DNA of 23,237 nucleotides from DASQDN01 sp035630195 (lineage in GTDB: Bacteria > Acidobacteriota > Terriglobia > Bryobacterales > Bryobacteraceae). Both the position numbers and the translations under genes were made by a program. Below are positions 1 through 8,615 of the stretch, piece after piece (position 1 is the stretch's first letter; every line of letters begins with the position of its first letter). The notes below the pieces were generated by a model. The model saw only the letters and a list, made by a program, of their open reading frames with translations. It did not search any database and was not told the DNA's origin. The stretch lies in assembly GCA_035630195.1 (NCBI GenBank), contig DASQLD010000392.1, forward strand, positions 1 through 23,237. Reading direction: 5' to 3'.

Positions 1-1
1 G

Positions 2-448
2 ACGTGTGTACTCGTGAACGGAAGCCGCACAGAATGTTCTGAAACGCAAGTTGATCATGCTCTCCTCTCGGGTTGTTTAAGCCGCGATATGAACCACAAC
101 TGGACGCTAGCCATTCTCGAACTTCCGACCGAGCTAAGTCCGGAAGGGGTCGCATCCCGCCGAGCCGAGTACACTTTGAGCCTGCTTCGACATCGACAAC
201 AAGACGCAATCTTCCTCATCGGCGGCGACACAGCATTTGCGTTCATCGCAGCACTAGGACATCCCGTGTTACACCCGATTGCTGAGGTATTGCCGGGAGT
301 AGCGGTTTCCCGAATTCTGGCGTCGGACCTAGTCAGCCACTTACCCAATTACAATTGCGACCTCGTCGTGATCACGAAATCAGGCGGATTCGGACAGATG
401 GATGTAATATGCTATGTCCGTCGGATACTGGAGCAAGATGCAGGATAG
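2..448 (+). CDS. Four-carbon acid sugar kinase (DUF1537), C-terminal part
   Basis: The reading frame is open to the left edge of the window, so this is the C-terminal nucleotide-binding domain of a longer protein (the family is usually about 400-450 residues). The family phosphorylates four-carbon sugar acids such as threonate and erythronate in the cytoplasm. Visible motifs are VLVNGSRTECSETQ at the start of the domain, the glycine-rich GGDTAFAF, the segment AEVLPGVAVSR, and the ATP-site signature ITKSGGFG close to the C-terminus. The stop codon lies inside the next gene (11-base overlap with its chosen start), which suggests translational coupling. The overlap with a PdxA-type gene is the arrangement known for D-threonate/D-erythronate pathways. 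Which acid is the substrate cannot be told from the fragment. Family assignment is firm; the start is not visible. Confidence 0.88.
   Translation, partial: TCVLVNGSRTECSETQVDHALLSGCLSRDMNHNWTLAILELPTELSPEGVASRRAEYTLSLLRHRQQDAIFLIGGDTAFAFIAALGHPVLHPIAEVLPGVAVSRILASDLVSHLPNYNCDLVVITKSGGFGQMDVICYVRRILEQDAG
430..433 (+). promoter_or_regulatory. Shine-Dalgarno GGAG that fixes the PdxA start
   Basis: GGAG lies 4 bases before the ATG at 438. The frame also has an upstream ATG at 414, but the protein from 438 begins MQDRLPCGVTIGDPSG, where PdxA proteins normally begin, so 438 is preferred. Confidence 0.6.
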
Positions 449-1424
449 ATTGCCGTGCGGCGTCACTATTGGAGATCCGAGTGGAGTAGGCCCGGAGATT
501 CTCTTAAAGGCCTTTGCAGCAGGCGAGATAACCTGGCCCGTTGTCGTATTCGGAGACGCAGAAGCGCTGCGGTTCTACAACGATCATCTCGGCTACGGTG
601 TCAGTCTGCGCTCGATTCAATCCCCTGCTCAATATCAGCCCGACGCCTTGAATATCCTGGATCCGAAGATCATCGGATACAGCGAAATTACGCCCGGAAA
701 ACTCAATCAGAAAGCTGGCTATGCAGCGCGCGAATACGTTATTGCAGCAACGCGCGCCGCGCTTGCCGGAGAGATTGCTGCGATGGTGACGCTTCCAATG
801 AATAAGGAAGCAACTCGTCTGTCGGATCCCACCTTCACTGGCCACACGGAATTAATCGGCGCGCTATGCGGCAAAGACGATGTCACCATCATGCTCGCTT
901 CCGACGATCTGATTGTGACTCATGTCAGCACACACGTGTCGCTTTTCGAAGCCATTCACGCCGCCAAGCAAGCGCGAATACAAACGATCATCGAATTGAC
1001 GGTGAATGCGGTCGCCAATCTTATTCAATCCCCCCGAATTGCTGTGGCCGGACTGAATCCGCATGCCGGAGAAAACGGTCTATTCGGGAATGAGGAAATC
1101 AATGAAATCGTCCCTGCCGTCAAGTGGGCGCAGGCCAAAGGATTTCCGGTTCAGGGTCCTTTTCCTCCGGACACCTTGTTTTATATGGCAGTTCGGCGGA
1201 AACAATTCGATGCGATAGTGTGCATGTATCACGATCAGGGCCACGTTCCGCTAAAGCTACTCGATTTTGAGGGCGGTGTGAACATCGCTCTTGGCTTGCC
1301 CATCATCAGGACATCGGTGGATCATGGGACAGCTTTCGATATCGCGGGAACTGGCGCTGCTTCCACACACAGCCTCATAAGAGCTATCGGATTCGCCGTC
1401 AAATTGGCTCGAAAGCCTTCGTAG
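438..1424 (+). CDS. pdxA: PdxA-family 4-phosphate dehydrogenase (probably PdxA2 type)
   Basis: A 328-residue member of the PdxA family, a metal- and NAD-dependent oxidative decarboxylase of 4-phosphorylated hydroxy acids. The family start VTIGDPSGVGPE is at residues 9-20. The three metal-binding histidines fall at H166 (STHVSL), H209 (LNPHAGE) and H265 (MYHDQGH), close to E. coli positions 166, 211 and 266. TGHTE (135-138) and DHGTAFDIAGTG near the C-terminus are also intact. Because the gene overlaps the DUF1537 kinase by 11 bases, the likely role is PdxA2: oxidation of D-threonate or D-erythronate 4-phosphate to dihydroxyacetone phosphate and CO2. Pyridoxal phosphate synthesis (true PdxA) remains possible, but no other vitamin B6 gene is present. 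The stop is only 7 bases from the converging DUF1552 gene. Confidence 0.92.
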   Translation: MQDRLPCGVTIGDPSGVGPEILLKAFAAGEITWPVVVFGDAEALRFYNDHLGYGVSLRSIQSPAQYQPDALNILDPKIIGYSEITPGKLNQKAGYAAREYVIAATRAALAGEIAAMVTLPMNKEATRLSDPTFTGHTELIGALCGKDDVTIMLASDDLIVTHVSTHVSLFEAIHAAKQARIQTIIELTVNAVANLIQSPRIAVAGLNPHAGENGLFGNEEINEIVPAVKWAQAKGFPVQGPFPPDTLFYMAVRRKQFDAIVCMYHDQGHVPLKLLDFEGGVNIALGLPIIRTSVDHGTAFDIAGTGAASTHSLIRAIGFAVKLARKPS

Positions 1425-1431
1425 CCCGCAG

Positions 1432-2796
1432 TTAGAGACTCGTTAGGTAGTCGAGTTTGCCGGTACTGTCAGCGAAGGATCGCGCTGGCACGCCCATTTG
1501 CTCCATCATCGATAAATGAAGATTCGAGAGCGGCGTGTCTGATGGATACTTCACATAACGTCCCGGATGGAACAGGCCATTCCCTCGACCGGTCAGCAAA
1601 GTAGGTAGATTATCGTGATCGTGATCGCGTCCAAGACCGCTACCGTAGGAAACCATCACATGGTCGAACAATGTGCCGTCGCCATCCGGTGTGGACTTCA
1701 ACTTGCCAATAAAATAAACCAACTGCTCAATCTGATAGCGGTTGATCTGAATACATTTGGCGATCTTCTCTTTATCGCCGCCGTGATGAGTCAGCCCGTG
1801 ATGCGAATCCGTGATGCCGATTTCGCGGTACGCCCGATTGCTCTGCTCAATTGCCATTAAAAACGTAATGACGCGGGTCGAATCCGTCTGAAATGCTGCA
1901 GTGATCAGGTCGAACATCAAACGCGCATGTTCCCCGTAGTGCTCCGGAACGCTCGAAGACGGGCGGTCAAGTGTAGGCTCAATCCGAGCCTTGTTCTCTA
2001 CTTCAGCCTTCTCGACACGAGTTTCGATGTCGCGAATCGCATACAGATATTCATCCACCTTTCGCCGGTCAGCGATCCCGAGTTCCGATTGCAAACGTGT
2101 CGCGTCCGCCAGAACCGAATCGAGAACACTTCGCCGGTATCGCGCGTTTCTGGCGCGGCGCACCGGATCTTTCTCTACATCACTGCTGCCGAACAGCCGC
2201 TCGAAAACAGCGCGCGGTCGAATCTCAGGCGGATTCGGCGTCGATCGCGTCCTCCAGGAGATGCTGTTGCTGTACGCGCAACTATAGCCGTTATCGCAAT
2301 TCCCGCCCTGTATCCCTTCTTCACATCCGAGCTCCAACGAAGCATATCGGGTTTGCCCGCCGATCTTCCGCGCCACCATCTGGTCAATCGACAGCCCAGC
2401 TTGTATATCTTTGCCGAACGTCTTCTTAGGATGTGCGCCCGTAAGGTAAGCGGCGCCTGCTCGACCGTGATCGCCCGGCCCATCGCCGTGCGCCCTGCCG
2501 CCATCGTTCGTCAGTCCGCCCAACAGAAGCACGTCGCCTCGATGCGCCGCTAGCGGCTGCAGCACCGCAGGAAGATCTTCGCTTAAAGCAGTGATCTGCG
2601 CGTCAGTTTTCGGCCACCATGATTCCACTTGAACGCCATTCGGGAAGTAGAGAAACGCCAGACGTGACGCAACCTTCGAACTCGACGGCGCTGCAAATGC
2701 GGGAGCCATCGCATCGAGTAGCGGTAGTCCCATCGCCGCTCCAATCCCTCGAAGGAATGTCCGTCTCGGCAGGTGCTTTTTCACGCTGATGTTCAC
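1432..2796 (-). CDS. DUF1552 family Tat-exported protein
   Basis: A 454-residue protein of the DUF1552 family, whose biochemical role is unknown. The N-terminus carries a Tat signal, PRRTFLRG at residues 10-17, followed by a hydrophobic run ending near AFAAP, so it is probably exported folded. Family features include FLYFPNGV, GGLTNDGGRAHGDGPGDHGR and a C-terminal YGSGLGRDHDHDN block that resembles the end of DUF1501 proteins. The start is GTG at 2796, in a 4-base GTGA overlap with the stop of the upstream DUF1592/1588 gene, so the two are almost certainly co-translated. This heme protein plus DUF1552 pairing recurs in planctomycetes and acidobacteria. No enzymatic activity can be claimed; histidine- and aspartate-rich blocks suggest metal binding, which is inference. 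Confidence 0.9.
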   Translation of the reverse strand: MNISVKKHLPRRTFLRGIGAAMGLPLLDAMAPAFAAPSSSKVASRLAFLYFPNGVQVESWWPKTDAQITALSEDLPAVLQPLAAHRGDVLLLGGLTNDGGRAHGDGPGDHGRAGAAYLTGAHPKKTFGKDIQAGLSIDQMVARKIGGQTRYASLELGCEEGIQGGNCDNGYSCAYSNSISWRTRSTPNPPEIRPRAVFERLFGSSDVEKDPVRRARNARYRRSVLDSVLADATRLQSELGIADRRKVDEYLYAIRDIETRVEKAEVENKARIEPTLDRPSSSVPEHYGEHARLMFDLITAAFQTDSTRVITFLMAIEQSNRAYREIGITDSHHGLTHHGGDKEKIAKCIQINRYQIEQLVYFIGKLKSTPDGDGTLFDHVMVSYGSGLGRDHDHDNLPTLLTGRGNGLFHPGRYVKYPSDTPLSNLHLSMMEQMGVPARSFADSTGKLDYLTSL

Positions 2797-5210
2797 AACT
2801 TCCCTCCCTCTCCGTCGCGCGCCAGAAATGGCCGGCTGTTCACTACACCCAGTACAAAATTGGAAAATTTATAGTCGTTGAGTGCAGCCTGCTTTACGAT
2901 CTCCTCAACTGCGCTGCTGTCATAGGACTCCAAACCCCGTCCCAGTGCGAAGGTCATCAACTTCTCGGTGAAATTCCGCGTGAAAGCTTCCGACTGCGAA
3001 CGCAGAATCTGCTTCAAATCCTTAGCGCCTTTGAATGATTTGCCGTCGGGCAACACACCGGAAGTATCGATCGCCACCTTGCCGTCGTGAGTACGCCAAC
3101 TGCCGACCCCGTCGTAGCTCTCGAGGCCGAAGCCGATAGGGTCCATTGAGTTGTGACACGCCGAGCAGCTCGGATCCTTCCTGTGCTGCTCCAGCCGCTC
3201 TCGCAAAGACATCGCGCCCGCATTCTTCGACTCATCCAGCACCGGAACATCTGGAGGAGGTGGCGGAGGCGCAGCGCCCAACAAGTTCTCGAGCACCCAC
3301 TTCCCGCGGACCGGCGGTGAAGTTCTGGTGGGATATGAGGAAACCGTGAGGATGGCTCCCTGCGTTAGCAGTCCGCTTCTCTGCTCTCCGTCGAGGTTGA
3401 CGCGCCGAAATTCTTCTCCCGACACGCCCGCAATTCCGTAGTGTCGGGCAAGCGGTCCGTTCAGGAACGTAAACGGAGCATCGATAAAATCGAGAATACT
3501 TCGGTCCTCGCGAAACACTGCTTCGACGAACAGATTTGTCTCACGCTTCATTGCGTCCAGAAGCTCGTCATCAAAGGTAGGAAACCGAGCAGGATCTGGT
3601 TTGGTTCGGCCCAAATTGCGCAACTGCAGCCACTGAGCAGCGAAGTTTTCCACTAAATTTGATGCCTTCGGGTCCGCGAGCATTCGCTTGACCTGCGCTT
3701 CCAGCACTGGAGGCTTCCGAAGACTGTTGGCGTCTGCAGCGCGTCGCAAGTCCTCATCCGGCATGCTTGACCACAGGAAGTAGGAGAGCCTCGAGGCGAA
3801 CTCGTGATCGCTAAGCGCGCGACCGACATTCCGTTCCGAACGAAAAAGAAAATCGGGTGAAGCCAGCACCGCCTCAAGCGTTAGCCGAATCCCTTCCTCA
3901 AAAGAATCGCCATCCTTTTGCGCGAGCGCGACCAGTTGCAGCTTCGCTTTGACTTCCTTCTGTGTCACCGGTCGTCGATAAGCTCTCTTCAAAAGGTTGT
4001 TGACAATTGTCCGTCCGCATTGAGAGGCGTGACCGCCTGGCGCGTGGCCGCATACGAACAATCGTTGATAACTCGGCGGGGGTTGCTTGCTGGCATTGAA
4101 CGGGCCAACGATCTCCAGGTAGTCCACAAACAGTCCGCGACGTTTGTCCGGATTGATATTCAGCCGGGGATCTTCAAGGTCGGCCAGTTCCGGGTAGGAT
4201 GCCCGGAGGAATCTTTCTCCCGCCTTGATCGGCGCTCGGGCGACGAACTCCCCTCGTTCGTATCCAAACGTGGCGGTACCCTCAACAACTGTGGTGATGA
4301 CTGGCGTTCCGTCAACTGTGAGAATCAATTTCCTGGGCGGCGCAGCATTGCGAGCAGCCTCTTCCCGAGCCTTTAACTCTTCTGGCGTTGGTTCGCTGAC
4401 AATACCCGCAGCGCGTTGCGCTCGCTGTAGCTTTCGCTCTTCCGCCGTAAGGACAGGCGCTTCAAGGCCGGGCCGGAAATTGGCGATACGAAGCCGAAAC
4501 TCGTACTCTGCATCCACAGGAAATGTCCAGGAGCCATACATTGCGCCGCGTAGGGAGTACGGAAGATACGCGCCATAATTTCCATTCGACAACACGTCAC
4601 TGGCATCATGAGAACGCCGGTTCAACAACCGGACCAAACGCGTAGGTTTCTCAGGAATGGCTTCTCCAAACACGGCTAATCGCGAGATACGATTAGCTGC
4701 GGCCATATACTTCTCCATCAACATGGGAGAAACAGTCAAAACATCCGCAATATTGTCGAAGCCATAACCCGAGTCGTCTACAGGAAATTCGTCTGCCGGC
4801 CGACCCGGAACGCCTAGAAGATCACGCACTGTGTTGTTGTATTCAACGCGATTCAGGCGGCGCGCCATCACACGTCCGGATCCGCTGACAGTCTCCACAG
4901 GCTGCGTCAAACTGTCGATCCAGCTTGTCACAGCCGATAGCTCGGACTTGCTAAGTTGAGCCTGTCCGGGAGGCGGCATCTTTCCCGCGACCACCTTCTC
5001 GCGAACCTTGGACCATGTCGCCCCATGTCCTTCACCCGCAAGGGCTTCCAGGTTCAAATTGGCGAAGGTCAGCTTCGCGTTATGACAGGAGAAGCAGTGC
5101 TTGGCAAGAACAGGTCGTACCGTGGATGTGAAGGGGCCCGCATCCTGCCCCAAGAGCATCGACGCTGATGTGAAGAGCGTGGTAAAGGCTGCCGGGAAAC
5201 GAATCTTCAT
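2793..5210 (-). CDS. DUF1587/1592/1588/1585 exported c-type heme protein
   Basis: An 805-residue exported protein. A Sec-type signal peptide ends near residue 22. A planctomycete-type cytochrome c region follows with CFSCH at 39-43. DUF1587 begins at RRLNRVEYNNTVRDLLG (117-133), DUF1595 at RAYRRPVT (409-416), DUF1592 covers roughly 440-590 (SPDFLFR, SRLSYFLWSSMPDEDL), DUF1588 roughly 605-705 with a second heme-type motif CSACH (682-686), and DUF1585 the last 80 residues. A charged alpha-helical insert lies at 255-290, and a short proline run precedes DVPVLDE, as is common in this family. Molecular function is unknown; the CxxCH motifs point to electron transfer outside the cytoplasm. It sits 23 bases after the GntP permease and overlaps DUF1552 by 4 bases. 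No strong Shine-Dalgarno is seen before the ATG. Confidence 0.92.
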   Translation of the reverse strand: MKIRFPAAFTTLFTSASMLLGQDAGPFTSTVRPVLAKHCFSCHNAKLTFANLNLEALAGEGHGATWSKVREKVVAGKMPPPGQAQLSKSELSAVTSWIDSLTQPVETVSGSGRVMARRLNRVEYNNTVRDLLGVPGRPADEFPVDDSGYGFDNIADVLTVSPMLMEKYMAAANRISRLAVFGEAIPEKPTRLVRLLNRRSHDASDVLSNGNYGAYLPYSLRGAMYGSWTFPVDAEYEFRLRIANFRPGLEAPVLTAEERKLQRAQRAAGIVSEPTPEELKAREEAARNAAPPRKLILTVDGTPVITTVVEGTATFGYERGEFVARAPIKAGERFLRASYPELADLEDPRLNINPDKRRGLFVDYLEIVGPFNASKQPPPSYQRLFVCGHAPGGHASQCGRTIVNNLLKRAYRRPVTQKEVKAKLQLVALAQKDGDSFEEGIRLTLEAVLASPDFLFRSERNVGRALSDHEFASRLSYFLWSSMPDEDLRRAADANSLRKPPVLEAQVKRMLADPKASNLVENFAAQWLQLRNLGRTKPDPARFPTFDDELLDAMKRETNLFVEAVFREDRSILDFIDAPFTFLNGPLARHYGIAGVSGEEFRRVNLDGEQRSGLLTQGAILTVSSYPTRTSPPVRGKWVLENLLGAAPPPPPPDVPVLDESKNAGAMSLRERLEQHRKDPSCSACHNSMDPIGFGLESYDGVGSWRTHDGKVAIDTSGVLPDGKSFKGAKDLKQILRSQSEAFTRNFTEKLMTFALGRGLESYDSSAVEEIVKQAALNDYKFSNFVLGVVNSRPFLARDGEGGKL

Positions 5211-5233
5211 GCACTGCCGGTCCTAGTCTATCG

Positions 5234-6631
5234 TCATTGCAGGCCGAACAGGCGGTAGAGCACGATCGCGAAAAATGCGGCGGCTACTTTGAATATCGTC
5301 ATCACAAAAATATCCGGGTAAGATTCACGATGTGTCAGGCCGGTTATTGCCAGCAGCGTTATCACCGCGCCGTTATGCGGCAAGGTATCCATGCCGCCGC
5401 TCGCCATCGCAGCAATCCGATGGACAACCTCGAGTGGAATCCCGCCAGCTTGCGCGCGCTCAGCATAGGTCTGTCCAAGCGAGCCCAGGACGATGCTCAA
5501 TCCGCCCGAAGCCGAACCGGTGATGCCGGCCAGAACATTCGTAGTCACTGCAATGTTCAGCAAGGTGTCCTCAATCGTTCGGGACAGAAAACCGTTGATG
5601 GCGCGAAAGCCCGGAAGCAAAGCAATGACGGCCCCGAAGCCGTATTCAGATCCGGTATTCAAACAAGCGAGAATCGCTCCACTAACTGCGGAACCCGTCG
5701 CGGCCTGAAATGTTAGGCGAATCTTCCGCCAAGCGGTCGCGACAATCACGACTATGGCGCAAAACAAGGCAATCTGCACCGCCCAAAGTGCGGACACCGA
5801 GGCCACCTCGATGGCTACGGGACCTGGTATGCCGTGCGCCGCAAAGTCGAACTTCAACCCGTAACCAGAAGCAATTCGAGAAGTTAACAATTTGTTGAGT
5901 ACACCGACCAGCACTAGAGGGAGTGCTGCCAGCAAAGGATGCGGCAATCCCCCGATGTCAGCCGGATTAGATGCATCGACATCCACTGGACCATAGCTTT
6001 CATCTGCGCGCGCGGCTTGGCGGCGTCGCCATTCAAGATAGAGCATTCCTGTCAAGAACAAGAACACGGCTCCACTCAGGCCAAGCCATGGCGCGGCCCA
6101 TGCATCCGTCTTGAAGAACGTCGTCGGAATAAGATTCTGAATCTGCGGCGACCCGGGCAGCGCATCCATCGTGAAGGTGAACGCTCCCAGCGCAATCGTC
6201 GCGGGAATGAGCCGCTTCGGAATACCCGCAGTGCGAAACAACTCGGCGGCGAACGGGTAGACTGCAAAAGCTACGACGAAAAGGGACACTCCTCCATACG
6301 TCAGCACCGCGCAGACGAGGACAATCGACAACATGGCTTGACTCGGCTTCATGACAGACGCCAAGGCATGTATGATCGACCTCGCAAATCCGGATACATC
6401 CATCAACTTGCCGAAAACCGCGCCCAACAGGAATATCGGAAAATACAGCTTGAGGAATACTGCCGCTCTCTCCATGAACACGCCGGAGTAGAAAGGCAGG
6501 ACGAGACTCGGCCCACTAAGGAATACTGCAAGCAATGCCGCAACAGGAGCGAACAGAATGACGCTATATCCCCGGTAAGCAACAATAGTCAGGAAAAGAA
6601 GGGCAGACAGAACAATCAGAATGTCCAACAA
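5234..6631 (-). CDS. GntP-family permease (gluconate/sugar-acid type)
   Basis: A 465-residue integral membrane protein made of about a dozen hydrophobic segments, the size and character of the GntP gluconate:proton symporter family. N-terminal hallmarks are the VAYRGYSVILFAPVAALLA segment and FFPIFLLGAVFGKLM-like residues around 65-82. Near the C-terminus are GSASGGLSIVLGSLG and SGGMDTLPHNGAVITLL, typical of the family. The start is TTG, since no ATG lies near the N-terminus; an AAGAGG Shine-Dalgarno 5 bases upstream supports it. It follows the M28-like gene after 9 bases and in the same frame. With the DUF1537 kinase and PdxA gene nearby, a sugar-acid substrate is plausible, but the protein alone does not identify it. 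Confidence 0.88.
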   Translation of the reverse strand: MLDILIVLSALLFLTIVAYRGYSVILFAPVAALLAVFLSGPSLVLPFYSGVFMERAAVFLKLYFPIFLLGAVFGKLMDVSGFARSIIHALASVMKPSQAMLSIVLVCAVLTYGGVSLFVVAFAVYPFAAELFRTAGIPKRLIPATIALGAFTFTMDALPGSPQIQNLIPTTFFKTDAWAAPWLGLSGAVFLFLTGMLYLEWRRRQAARADESYGPVDVDASNPADIGGLPHPLLAALPLVLVGVLNKLLTSRIASGYGLKFDFAAHGIPGPVAIEVASVSALWAVQIALFCAIVVIVATAWRKIRLTFQAATGSAVSGAILACLNTGSEYGFGAVIALLPGFRAINGFLSRTIEDTLLNIAVTTNVLAGITGSASGGLSIVLGSLGQTYAERAQAGGIPLEVVHRIAAMASGGMDTLPHNGAVITLLAITGLTHRESYPDIFVMTIFKVAAAFFAIVLYRLFGLQ

Positions 6632-6636
6632 GTCGG

Positions 6637-6642
6637 CCTCTT
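6637..6642 (-). promoter_or_regulatory. Shine-Dalgarno AAGAGG supporting a TTG start
   Basis: On the minus strand AAGAGG overlaps the TAA stop of the M28-like gene and lies 5 bases before the TTG at 6631. It is the main evidence that the permease starts at TTG and is translationally coupled to the gene before it. Confidence 0.55.
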
Positions 6643-8563
6643 AACGATCTTCGACTTTGACATATCCATGTCGCGCGAGGAAACGAAAGTATCCCGCATA
6701 GTCGAACGTGTCTGGGCCAAGTTCGAGTCTGGTAAGGCGAATCACCTCGTCCAACGGGCGCTGTCCGTCGCACCAGTACAGAGCCGTCATCAATCGCTCC
6801 GACCATGCGCCGGACGGATAACCTTCCCGCTTTTCTTCCGGAAGGTCATCGAGTGGAAGACTGCCGAAGCGCATGCGAGTCACAACAAACCTCGGAGCGT
6901 CGGAGCGCGGCTCTCGTTGTTCGACTCCTCGTCCAGCAGCCGCTTCGACGCGTTGAATCTGCTCGCTTTCAAACGAGACCACTCTCGAAATCAATGACTC
7001 GAGGATCTTCATGCTGCCCGGAGCGACTCGCGCAATGGATCCCATTGCTTGCTTCTGCCGTTCCGAGATGTAGCGTATTCGTTCAAGCGGATCGAGCCCG
7101 GACCCAGCGGCCGAGATTTTGTCGTATGCCCGAGCGAGCGTCAGCTCACCAAGCCACTGCGCGTCGGTATCGCGCGCCATCGCGGCGTAGTACAGGAACG
7201 ACGCTGTGACAATCGAGATATCGCGCAACGAACGTTCATCCACACGGTTCGGAGTATCCTCACTGTTGTGGTGAGTCTCCACACCACTGCCGCTATAGGC
7301 CCACGTAGTTGGCACGCCGATCATTGGATCACTGAGGAATGTGTCGGTACCTGCTGTAAATGGTTTCTCGTGCCATGACCTTTTGACGAGCGGGAAATAG
7401 GTCGCAGCAACTTTCAGAATGAGAGCGTCCACCCAACTGGCTGCCACATGTGGATTCATGTAAAACGAGTACTCCGTGCCGGCTATTTCATAACTCCCCG
7501 CCGGCGCGTCCAAGCACATTGCCGCTACCGTATTCCGCATACGTTCCGGATGCTTCGCCACGTAATCCATCGATCCATATAACTCACCCATAACGAGGAG
7601 CCGGATGGACCGCTTTGGACGCTCCAGTTTCCCAGCGGTAATCAGCCGGTTGATAGAAGCCAGCGCTTCGAGCATCACGGCGACACCGGTCGCATTGTCG
7701 TGCGCTCCCTGTTCTGCCGCATGACCTAGTACAAGGACCTCCTCACGCGGATCAAGTCCCCGAATCACACCGGTCGCATAGGGATAAACACCCTCGTAAT
7801 AACGGGTGTCGACAACGGCCTTTACTTTCACAGGCCCCTTAGCGAGGAGCGCTCGAATCAACTCGGTCTTCCGTGGCGAGATGGAAAACGATAGCAGCGG
7901 CGCATTGTCTTTGGTGAAGCCCCATCCGTTGTCGCCCCAAGCATTCATCCACTGATGACCATCACGCAGACTTGGATTCTCCGTGAACGTATTGATAGCG
8001 CCGATGGCCCCTGCTTTCGCGATGGCGCTCTTAAGCGAGCGGGTATCGCCAACAACAATCTTGCCTTTCAGATTCATACCCGCCACTTCCGAAGGGTTCT
8101 TAGTCTTCAGTTCGACTAGTTCCGCAGTCAAACCACCGGGCTCCGTAGGCCCGCTCCACATTCCAAGAGACGCAGGGATCTTAAGGTAATCAGCCAGCAT
8201 TCTCTGGTCCTCTGGAACACGCGGCTCAACAACCTCGAGAGTGGCCTTGCGAACGTCCCAAGCCAGCGGCATGGTCCAGAACCCCGCTTGCGTCTTCCCA
8301 TCTGCGGGTGCCCCCAGAATTTCAACATTCTGAAGACCGATCGACTTCATCTGTGCAGCGACGTAATTGGTTGTCTCGTGAAACTTTGGGAATGTGAACC
8401 ACCGGTCAGTCGAATACACTCGGCGCATGCGGTCCATCGCGTCGCCGGGCCTCACTTCGGACCGAACGGCGCCGACGATATGATCGAGAGTGAGGCGGTC
8501 CGCTGCGTTGGCGATCGCGGCGAGCAGTCCAAACAACACCAGCAAACGAAGCGGATAAGCCAT
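6641..8563 (-). CDS. M28-like exported peptidase with PA domain and C-terminal extension
   Basis: A 640-residue exported protein. A signal peptide ends near ANAAD (residue 21). Residues 140-240 resemble a protease-associated insert (LKGKIVVGDTRS). Residues 255-460 carry an M28 zinc-aminopeptidase fold: GHAAEQGAHDNATG (280-293) with likely ligands H281 and D289, CLDAP with D352, and ETHHNSEDTPNRVD with H431/H432. The usual EExGLxGS motif is replaced by VMGELYGS, so the catalytic glutamate pair is not canonical. Residues 570-640 form an extra domain resembling a small winged helix (SERLMTALYWCDGQRPLDEV). It is the first gene of a minus-strand operon with GntP, DUF1592/1588 and DUF1552. Fold assignment is good; peptidase activity is uncertain. 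Confidence 0.8.
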   Translation of the reverse strand: MAYPLRLLVLFGLLAAIANAADRLTLDHIVGAVRSEVRPGDAMDRMRRVYSTDRWFTFPKFHETTNYVAAQMKSIGLQNVEILGAPADGKTQAGFWTMPLAWDVRKATLEVVEPRVPEDQRMLADYLKIPASLGMWSGPTEPGGLTAELVELKTKNPSEVAGMNLKGKIVVGDTRSLKSAIAKAGAIGAINTFTENPSLRDGHQWMNAWGDNGWGFTKDNAPLLSFSISPRKTELIRALLAKGPVKVKAVVDTRYYEGVYPYATGVIRGLDPREEVLVLGHAAEQGAHDNATGVAVMLEALASINRLITAGKLERPKRSIRLLVMGELYGSMDYVAKHPERMRNTVAAMCLDAPAGSYEIAGTEYSFYMNPHVAASWVDALILKVAATYFPLVKRSWHEKPFTAGTDTFLSDPMIGVPTTWAYSGSGVETHHNSEDTPNRVDERSLRDISIVTASFLYYAAMARDTDAQWLGELTLARAYDKISAAGSGLDPLERIRYISERQKQAMGSIARVAPGSMKILESLISRVVSFESEQIQRVEAAAGRGVEQREPRSDAPRFVVTRMRFGSLPLDDLPEEKREGYPSGAWSERLMTALYWCDGQRPLDEVIRLTRLELGPDTFDYAGYFRFLARHGYVKVEDR

Positions 8564-8577
8564 CTGAGGTTTGTGTC

Positions 8578-8586
8578 ATTATCGCA
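8578..8586 (-). promoter_or_regulatory. Possible extended -10 promoter element for the M28-like operon
   Basis: On the minus strand the sequence TGCGATAAT fits an extended -10 element (TGn followed by a 5 of 6 match to TATAAT). It lies in the 52-base divergent gap between 8563 and 8616. No good -35 element is seen and the implied leader would be very short, so this is tentative. Confidence 0.25.
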
Positions 8587-8602
8587 GGAACGCGGGAATA
8601 CA

Positions 8603-8610
8603 AAGGAGAA
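8603..8610 (+). promoter_or_regulatory. Shine-Dalgarno AAGGAGAA that selects a GTG start
   Basis: The purine-rich AAGGAGAA ends 5 bases before the GTG at 8616. It argues against the in-frame ATG at 8571, which would add an arginine-rich, family-atypical leader and lies upstream of this site. Confidence 0.65.
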
Positions 8611-8615
8611 GATTC

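Noticed and set aside
1425..1431. Bidirectional terminator between the PdxA and DUF1552 genes
   Set aside because: Only 7 bases separate the stops and no hairpin with a T-run is visible.
1927..2553. 208-codon open frame on the plus strand
   Set aside because: It is antisense to DUF1552, is rich in arginine and serine, and has no recognisable domain.
3246..3290. Low-complexity GGAGGTGGCGGAGG run as a repeat element
   Set aside because: It encodes the proline run found in DUF1588-type proteins on the minus strand, so it is coding and not a mobile or regulatory repeat.
5939..6997. 352-codon open frame on the plus strand
   Set aside because: It runs antisense across the GntP and M28-like genes, has no family resemblance, and its arginine/glutamine-rich composition is typical of a shadow frame.
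8571..8615. N-terminal extension of the TIM-barrel protein from the ATG at 8571
   Set aside because: The added residues are arginine-rich and unlike the family, and the Shine-Dalgarno at 8603-8610 lies inside the extension and serves the GTG at 8616.
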